Assembly: GCA_016930955.1 (NCBI GenBank)
Contig: JAFGFR010000288.1
Span: forward strand, 1 to 19,749
Length of the DNA stretch: 19,749 nucleotides
From: Victivallales bacterium
Lineage (GTDB): Bacteria > Verrucomicrobiota > Lentisphaeria > Victivallales > JAADHT01
Direction of reading: 5' to 3'
Shown piece by piece: positions 15,072-19,749 of this stretch. The stretch's first letter is position 1, and every line of letters starts with the position of its first letter. Below the pieces are notes generated by a model, which ran no database searches, was not told the DNA's origin, and worked only from the letters and a program-made list of their open reading frames with translations. The position numbers and the translations under genes were made by a program.

Positions 15072-15116
15072 GTACCCCCTGTCGAGGTTTTTAAAACACG
15101 CTTTAGGGATTTAAGC

Positions 15117-16487
15117 ATGCGCAAATACGTTTATATGGTCAGTCTGGGCTGTTCGAAGAATCTGGTCGACACCGAGGTCGCCGCAGGCTCGCTGCTTGCA
15201 TCGGATACCGGTTTGGCCTCCGAGCCGGAGCACGCAGATGTCTTCTTCATAAACACCTGCTCGTTCATCCCCCCGGCCAGGGAGGAGGCAGAATCCTATA
15301 TCAGACAGGCTGTCGAATGGAAGGAATCCCCGGGCAGATCAAAAAAAATTGTCGTCGGGGGGTGTCTGACAAACTGGGACAGACAAAAAACATTCCCCCT
15401 CAAGTACCCCGAAGTGGATGCATGGATAACAAGCGACGAATCACCTGAACTGCCAAATGTAATCCATAAACTATATCTCAAGAGAAGCATCTCAGACACC
15501 ATCGTGCCACGTCTGACCACGCCGTCATTCCTATACGACCACCAAACACCACGCCTGCAGCTGACACCCCCTCACTACGCGTACCTGAAGATAGCCGACG
15601 GCTGCAACAACAAATGCTCCTATTGCACTATCCCAAGCATCCGCGGCAAACTCCGCTGCCGTACAGTAAAATCAGTGATCGAGGAAGCCAGAAATCTAAT
15701 TGACAATGGTGTCAAGGAACTTATCCTCACCGCTCAGGACTCCACAGCATTCAACCAGAAAAACCCCTCCGAGAAACTCCACATGCTCATACGCAAACTG
15801 GACAAGATCGATGCGGAGTTTGACTTCCGTTTGCTCTATGCCCACCCTGCACGTCTCTCCATCGACATCGTCGGAGCCATTGCCACCTCAAAGCATATGC
15901 TGCATTACCTGGATATGCCGCTGCAGCACATATCGGCAAAAATTCTCGACAGCATGAACAGGCGAGTCAACCCGCAACAGATCAGGGAAACCCTGAAAGA
16001 GCTCAGGAGGCAAATCCCGGACATCGCATTGCGCACCACCTTCCTCGTCGGCTTCCCCGGAGAGACTGAGGAAGACTTCCAAAAACTCCTCGATTTCGTC
16101 CGAGAACAACGTTTCCACAGACTCGGCGTCTTCACCTTCTTCAGCGAGTCACGCACAAAGGCGGCAAAAATGCCAGGGCAAGTGCCGGCTGAGATAGCCA
16201 TCGAGCGCAGAAATCGCCTCATGGCCGCACAAAAAATAATCTCAAAGCAAATCAACCAAGACCTCGTGGGCAGGACTCTTAGAGCAATAGTTGACGAGAC
16301 TGCCCCCCAAAAGCGTGCCGCAACCGCAAGGACATACATGGATGCCCCGGAAATCGACAACACCCTGCACGTCATTAAAGTCCCCAAGTCTCTCAAACCA
16401 GGCGACCACATCAACGTGAAAATAACCAAAGCCCACCCCTACAGCATCCAAGGGCTCCCAGAAAAACCTCAGGCTTGTCGCCACTGA
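15117..16487 (+). CDS. rimO: ribosomal protein S12 methylthiotransferase
   Basis: RimO is a radical-SAM enzyme that adds a methylthio group to an aspartate of ribosomal protein S12. The 456-residue protein has the UPF0004 domain with its auxiliary iron-sulfur cysteines Cys12 (SLGCSKNLVDTE), Cys48 (INTCSF) and Cys83 (VGGC). The radical-SAM triad Cys163, Cys167 and Cys170 lies in DGCNNKCSYCTIPSIRG, and a C-terminal TRAM-like domain covers about 385-448. The LGCxKNLVDxE start and the IPSIRG context mark RimO rather than the tRNA enzyme MiaB. AGGGA precedes the ATG, and a strong promoter lies at 15043-15071. The gene stands alone, divergent from the glycosyltransferase train. Confidence 0.95.
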   Translation: MRKYVYMVSLGCSKNLVDTEVAAGSLLASDTGLASEPEHADVFFINTCSFIPPAREEAESYIRQAVEWKESPGRSKKIVVGGCLTNWDRQKTFPLKYPEVDAWITSDESPELPNVIHKLYLKRSISDTIVPRLTTPSFLYDHQTPRLQLTPPHYAYLKIADGCNNKCSYCTIPSIRGKLRCRTVKSVIEEARNLIDNGVKELILTAQDSTAFNQKNPSEKLHMLIRKLDKIDAEFDFRLLYAHPARLSIDIVGAIATSKHMLHYLDMPLQHISAKILDSMNRRVNPQQIRETLKELRRQIPDIALRTTFLVGFPGETEEDFQKLLDFVREQRFHRLGVFTFFSESRTKAAKMPGQVPAEIAIERRNRLMAAQKIISKQINQDLVGRTLRAIVDETAPQKRAATARTYMDAPEIDNTLHVIKVPKSLKPGDHINVKITKAHPYSIQGLPEKPQACRH

Positions 16488-16512
16488 ATAAATCCTGTAG
16501 CCGCGACAAGCC
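16472..16512 (+). other. 10-bp inverted repeat spanning the rimO stop codon
   Basis: GGCTTGTCGC (16472-16481) pairs perfectly with GCGACAAGCC (16503-16512) across a 21-base loop that contains the rimO TGA. There is no following T-tract, so it is not a standard intrinsic terminator. It may stabilise the message end or mark a Rho-linked termination point. Confidence 0.5.
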
Positions 16513-16926
16513 ACAGATGACGCTCCAGCAACACCTGAAGACTCGATAGCAACTTGTCTCGATACAATATGCAAAAATAACCGATATATATATACTTTTT
16601 TCCTTTTTAACCATTTTCAACGCCAATTGATGCCGTAAATTATATACAGTTCATGAAGTTGCATTGGTTCGGAACCTGAGGATTCACCGCAGAGGACACA
16701 GGGAGCAGAGATGAGCTTGATGGGAAAAGATCCATTAACCGGCAAGGTCATCGGTTGTGCGATTAAAACGCAAAGACTGTCGGACGCCATAGGACGGTTC
16801 AAGCTCTTATCCCTCTGTGCTCTTTGTGGCAAAAAAAACGAATTAGAACGATTTGGCGCTCCCGACATCCGATCGTTGGCGGGAGATCATGACGATATGC
16901 AATGACAATAATTCAGGAGGCAGATT
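16488..16926. other. 439-base intergenic region, AT-rich with gene remnant
   Basis: Between rimO and the URO-D-like gene there is no intact gene. The first 70 bases hold the downstream arm of the stop-spanning hairpin. Positions about 16560-16650 are strikingly AT-rich (runs of TATATA and T-tracts) compared with the surroundings and may carry promoter activity. From 16680 a short decayed reading frame with flanking inverted motifs begins (described separately). AGGAGG at 16914-16919 serves the next gene. Confidence 0.6.
16711..16905 (+). pseudogene. probable remnant of a GxxExxY-family gene
   Basis: A 64-codon frame starts with GGGAG-ATG and encodes DPLTGKVIGCAIK near its N-terminus. That closely matches the opening of GxxExxY proteins (LTxKIIGAAIEVHxxLGPGLLE), small nuclease-like proteins of unknown role often carried in accessory DNA. 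The family's GLLE...Y core is missing, so most of the gene appears deleted. The frame is flanked by imperfect inverted motifs, ACCGCAGAGGACACAGGGA at 16686-16704 and the reverse type at 16810-16830. Such motifs commonly accompany these genes. An intact novel small protein cannot be excluded. Confidence 0.45.
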
Positions 16927-18099
16927 ATGGATTCGGTATCGGACAAGCAGTCGGCGGACGGGATCAGGAGACAGGTGCCAAAAGAGCTAATGCCGGAACA
17001 CATCAGAAGATATCGGGATGCCTATGATATAGTCCCGGGCGCTCCGCTCTACCGCAGGGAATTCGGCTTCTACTGCATGGACGAGTGGCACAAGCAAGGT
17101 CTGGCTCCCGATGCCAATCTCAACGAATTATTCGTTTTCGACCCCCCTGCGAACCACACACTTGGCTGTCTGGGATGGTGCGAGGCGGCATTCTTCCCGC
17201 AATTCGAGTCAAAGGTGATCGAGGACCGCGGAGATTGCGAGGTGGCCCAGGATTCCGCCGGCAGGCATGTTTTATTTTTCAAGGGTCGCCGGAGCGGCTT
17301 CATGCCGGAGTATCTGACACACCCTGTCAAGGACCGCGAGACCTGGGAGAACAACGTCAAGTGGCGCCTGGAACCCACAAGCCCCGAACGCTATGCCGAC
17401 ATCGAGAAACGTATGGAGAAAAGCAAGGCCGCGGCAAGTCAAGGAATGATGATCTGCGCAAACCTCATCGGCGGATACATGTACCTGAGAAGCCTCATCG
17501 GCCCGGAGGATCTGCTGTACAAGTTCTACGACACCCCGGATCTTATCCACGATTGCATGAAAACATGGCTGGAACTCGCCGACACAGTGACGGCCAGACA
17601 TCAGGAGCATGTCTCGATAGACGAGGTATACTTCGCCGAAGACATCTGCTACAACCACGGCCCGCTTATATCCCCCGACATGATCAACAAGTTCATAATA
17701 CCCTACTACCAGCAGTTCATCGGCAATGTGAAACAGCGGCAGATCGACAGGTCAAGGCATATTTATGTCCAGATTGACACCGACGGCCTCGCCGATCCGG
17801 TGATCCCGGTGTACCGCAAGGGCATTGGAATGGATGTCATGAGCCCCTTCGAGGTCGCCTCCGGCTGCGATGTCGTACGCACAGGGAAAGAGTTCCCAGA
17901 CCTGGTCATGTCAGGCGGAATTGACAAAAGAGTGCTGGCACAGGGAAAAAAGCAAATCGACGATATGCTCCGCAGAATCATCCCCGAGATGCGCAGACGC
18001 GGAGGATATATCCCCACATGTGACCACGGCGTCCCGGCTGAAGTCACACTCGAAAACTATATGCACTACAGACAACGCTGCATCGAGCTCGGCGGATAA
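16927..18099 (+). CDS. URO-D-family protein, probable methyltransferase
   Basis: This 390-residue protein belongs to the uroporphyrinogen decarboxylase superfamily. In non-photosynthetic bacteria many members are not haem enzymes but corrinoid-dependent methyltransferases (MtaA/CmuA-like). A TIM-barrel pattern is visible. Family segments include HIYVQIDTDG (about 278-287), DVMSPFEVASGCDV (302-315), LVMSGGIDKRVL and the C-terminal TCDHGVP (364-370), whose Cys365 and His367 could bind zinc. No other porphyrin-pathway gene is near, which argues against a role in haem synthesis. AGGAGG lies 6 bases before the ATG. It precedes a LacI regulator and a secreted glycan-related protein on the same strand, so it probably belongs to a carbohydrate or methylated-substrate catabolic locus. 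The substrate is not known. Confidence 0.85.
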   Translation: MDSVSDKQSADGIRRQVPKELMPEHIRRYRDAYDIVPGAPLYRREFGFYCMDEWHKQGLAPDANLNELFVFDPPANHTLGCLGWCEAAFFPQFESKVIEDRGDCEVAQDSAGRHVLFFKGRRSGFMPEYLTHPVKDRETWENNVKWRLEPTSPERYADIEKRMEKSKAAASQGMMICANLIGGYMYLRSLIGPEDLLYKFYDTPDLIHDCMKTWLELADTVTARHQEHVSIDEVYFAEDICYNHGPLISPDMINKFIIPYYQQFIGNVKQRQIDRSRHIYVQIDTDGLADPVIPVYRKGIGMDVMSPFEVASGCDVVRTGKEFPDLVMSGGIDKRVLAQGKKQIDDMLRRIIPEMRRRGGYIPTCDHGVPAEVTLENYMHYRQRCIELGG

Positions 18100-18132
18100 A
18101 CAAGTTTTTTTTATTTTTTTTCAAAAAGGCAC

Positions 18133-18171
18133 TTGACATGGTTGGTAATGCGTATTACGTTTAGCGTATTA
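18133..18171 (+). promoter_or_regulatory. candidate promoter and operator of the LacI-type gene
   Basis: A perfect TTGACA (18133-18138) is followed at 17 bases by a poor -10 (TACGTT). Within the spacer lies GTAATGCGTATTAC (18145-18158), a palindrome with a central CpG and 12 of 14 symmetric positions, the style of LacI-family operators. GCGTATTA recurs exactly 14 bases further on (18164-18171), giving a possible second half-site. It lies 41 bases before the regulator's ATG, consistent with autoregulation. The T-rich stretch at 18106-18121 ends the upstream gene region but has no GC hairpin. Confidence 0.5.
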
Positions 18172-18211
18172 GCAGGATGTTTTCAGTCAGTATTGAGGTC
18201 GAGGAGTTGAA

Positions 18212-19255
18212 ATGATCACGATGAAGGACATAGCCCGTCTGGCGGGTGTCTCGCAAACCACGGTTTCACTTGTGCTCAACCGCCGTCAGACTTCCCTGCG
18301 CATCGGGGATGATACACGCCGCCGTGTTCTTGATATCGCCTCCAAGGCCGGGTATTATCCCAATGCCATAGCGCGGGCCATGGTGAATGGGAGGACCGGC
18401 GTAATCGGATATAGCGGCTCTGCACAGACAGAGCATATAGGGCGTATGCTTGACGGTGTGCTGAGCGGTGCCCAGGCAACCGATTATTTTATCAAGGTTC
18501 TCCAACCCGGCGGTAGTGTAACCCAACAGATGTTGTTGCGGAAAGTCATCGAGCAACGACTGTCCGGGATAATCTGGGTCGATAGCGACGAGGCATTCCT
18601 TGACCTGGCCCAGGCCGAGCTTTCCAAGGTTAGGATACCTATGGTAATTTTGGACCACACACAGATCAACACTGGAGACAAGCTTGCAGCCGGCATCAGG
18701 ATACGTTCTGACGACGAGGCTGGGATCGGTCTGGCGGTCGAGCACTTGGCGGAGCTCGGCCATTCGCGCATAGGGTTCGTCTCCACCCATGGAGCCGGCT
18801 CCACCACCTACCTTTGCCGGGCAGAGGGATTTAGGCGCGCAATGGTCAAGCTTGGCTTGAAGATCCCCGGCAGCTATCAGCGTTGGCCGGCAGAATCGGG
18901 CATCGAGGGAAGCCTGAAACTCATTGCCGAGATGCTGTCGGGCCAGGAACGACCTACTGCAATTGTCTGTGAGACCGACTACATCGCCATGACAGCACTC
19001 AGGGCGGCGCGTCATCTGGGTCTGCGAGTTCCGGAGGATATTTCAGTCGTGGGCTTCGCCAACCTGACCATGGGGGAATATGCAGACCCGCCGTTGACGA
19101 CTGTCAGTCAATCCTTCCGGCTGATGGGAGAAACCGCTGTCAAGTGGCTCGTGTCGGCCATAGACAATATAGATGATCAGAATCAGGAGCGCTCGTCGTT
19201 AAAGCTTGTGCCAACCCACTTAATCATCCGTGGCTCCACGGGGCCAGTTCCATGA
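18212..19255 (+). CDS. LacI/GalR-family transcriptional regulator
   Basis: This 347-residue repressor-type protein has an N-terminal helix-turn-helix (about 4-23, MKDIARLAGVSQTTVSLVLN). The hinge helix is PNAIARAMVNG (50-60), and a periplasmic-binding-like effector domain runs from about 63 to the end. It would bind DNA as a dimer and respond to a sugar or related ligand. At the hinge position where LacI and PurR carry the intercalating leucine this protein has Met57. GAGGAG lies 5 bases before the first ATG; a second ATG at 18221 is 14 bases away and less likely. The putative operator at 18145-18158 and the neighbouring URO-D-like and secreted glycan genes are probable targets. The ligand is unknown. 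Confidence 0.92.
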   Translation: MITMKDIARLAGVSQTTVSLVLNRRQTSLRIGDDTRRRVLDIASKAGYYPNAIARAMVNGRTGVIGYSGSAQTEHIGRMLDGVLSGAQATDYFIKVLQPGGSVTQQMLLRKVIEQRLSGIIWVDSDEAFLDLAQAELSKVRIPMVILDHTQINTGDKLAAGIRIRSDDEAGIGLAVEHLAELGHSRIGFVSTHGAGSTTYLCRAEGFRRAMVKLGLKIPGSYQRWPAESGIEGSLKLIAEMLSGQERPTAIVCETDYIAMTALRAARHLGLRVPEDISVVGFANLTMGEYADPPLTTVSQSFRLMGETAVKWLVSAIDNIDDQNQERSSLKLVPTHLIIRGSTGPVP

Positions 19256-19375
19256 AACACCCCGCCTTGGAGGGAGGATGGGATAGGCGGCATGCGGGGG
19301 AAACGCTGAGATGGCAAGGAAGATGCGCAGACGGCATCCGGGATAAGAATACTGAATAAAAAAAAGGAGAGACGA

Positions 19376-19749
19376 ATGAGGTCTAAATCAAAGACACAAA
19401 AGAGATGCACGGTGGTGATATTCTTGCTTGCGCTGGCAAGCATCAGCCATATGACACTGGCATCAGACGCGCTTCATTCGCCGAGAGGGGTTTCGGGGAT
19501 TTTGGACGACGCAGAGCAGGTGACGCTTGTGAAGGACGGGGAGATCAAGGCTGTTATCGTCATTCCTGACGATGAAGACCTGTCTGCTTCTGCGATTGAG
19601 GCGACGCGCAAGGCCGCCGATGAATTTCAGAATTACATTGCCCTGCGGACAGGCAAGCGTCTGCAAATCTTGAAGTCCGCCAATTACAAAGGCGGTGCCG
19701 CCGTTTTCATAGGCGAGTCGAAGGCAGCCAGAGCTGCAGGTTTTGTGAA
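19376..19749 (+). CDS. secreted glycan-active protein, N-terminal part (cut by window end)
   Basis: Only the first 124 codons lie in the window and no stop is reached. AAGGAG precedes the ATG by about 8 bases. A signal peptide is evident (basic start, hydrophobic VVIFLLALAS, likely cleavage near residue 30). The following fold has the pattern IEATRKAADEFQNYIALRTGKRLQI (about 74-98), then AAVFIGESKAARAAG. This resembles the N-terminal domain found in DUF4838 proteins and in alpha-glucuronidase and related glycoside hydrolases (A.EL..YI...TG..L.I...IFIGES). The full protein is probably an exported polysaccharide-degrading enzyme. The gene is 120 bases after the LacI-type regulator on the same strand and may be its target. 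The enzyme class cannot be settled from this fragment. Confidence 0.7.
   Translation, partial: MRSKSKTQKRCTVVIFLLALASISHMTLASDALHSPRGVSGILDDAEQVTLVKDGEIKAVIVIPDDEDLSASAIEATRKAADEFQNYIALRTGKRLQILKSANYKGGAAVFIGESKAARAAGFV

Noticed and set aside
18106..18121. T-rich run after the URO-D-like gene as an intrinsic terminator
   Set aside because: No GC-rich stem precedes the T-run.
18266..19015. Minus-strand frame of 249 codons
   Set aside because: Antisense to the LacI-family gene, which has all expected domains.

Overview
The window is about 19.7 kb of chromosomal DNA that looks moderately GC-rich. It probably comes from an uncultured bacterium of the PVC superphylum (Lentisphaerota/Kiritimatiellota-like). 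That placement is an inference. It rests on a URO-D-family methyltransferase next to a LacI regulator and a secreted glycan-active protein, on the FHA and ECF-sigma content, and on AGGAG-type ribosome binding sites. No rRNA, tRNA, CRISPR array, complete insertion sequence or phage gene was seen.

Layout. (1) Positions 180-6697, minus strand, form one gene train: an SDR oxidoreductase (D-mannonate oxidoreductase type), an FAD-dependent amine-oxidase-like protein, pdxB (erythronate-4-phosphate dehydrogenase, TTG start), gnd (6-phosphogluconate dehydrogenase), then an FHA-domain protein. The pdxB-gnd pair joins pentose-phosphate flux to pyridoxal phosphate synthesis. (2) Divergently at 6904 lies a DnaQ-like DEDDh exonuclease. 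After it comes a plus-strand group with a secreted LTxxQ (Spy/CpxP-like) protein, an ECF sigma factor, a small single-pass membrane protein (candidate anti-sigma factor) and a membrane-anchored LTxxQ protein. This group resembles the CnrYXH logic of metal or envelope-stress sensing. (3) Positions 9845-14954, minus strand, form a second train: a membrane glycosyltransferase split into two ATGA-overlapping frames, a WecA/TagO-type prenyl-phosphate sugar-1-phosphate transferase, cinA, folK (the last three with 4-base overlaps) and a secreted coiled-coil protein. (4) Divergently at 15117 is rimO, with a good sigma-70 promoter. (5) A 439-base gap holds an AT-rich stretch and what looks like a decayed GxxExxY gene between inverted short repeats. 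(6) Positions 16927-19749, plus strand, hold a URO-D-like methyltransferase, a LacI-family regulator with a candidate operator in front, and the start of a secreted protein with a glycan-processing (DUF4838/alpha-glucuronidase N-terminal-like) fold, cut by the window end.

The most notable items are the four-gene ECF/LTxxQ sensory module, a 26-base repeat found in two intergenic regions (one copy forms half of a 38-base near-perfect palindrome), the split glycosyltransferase, the GxxExxY remnant, and the LacI regulator whose operator-intercalating leucine is methionine, facing a CpG-centred palindrome.
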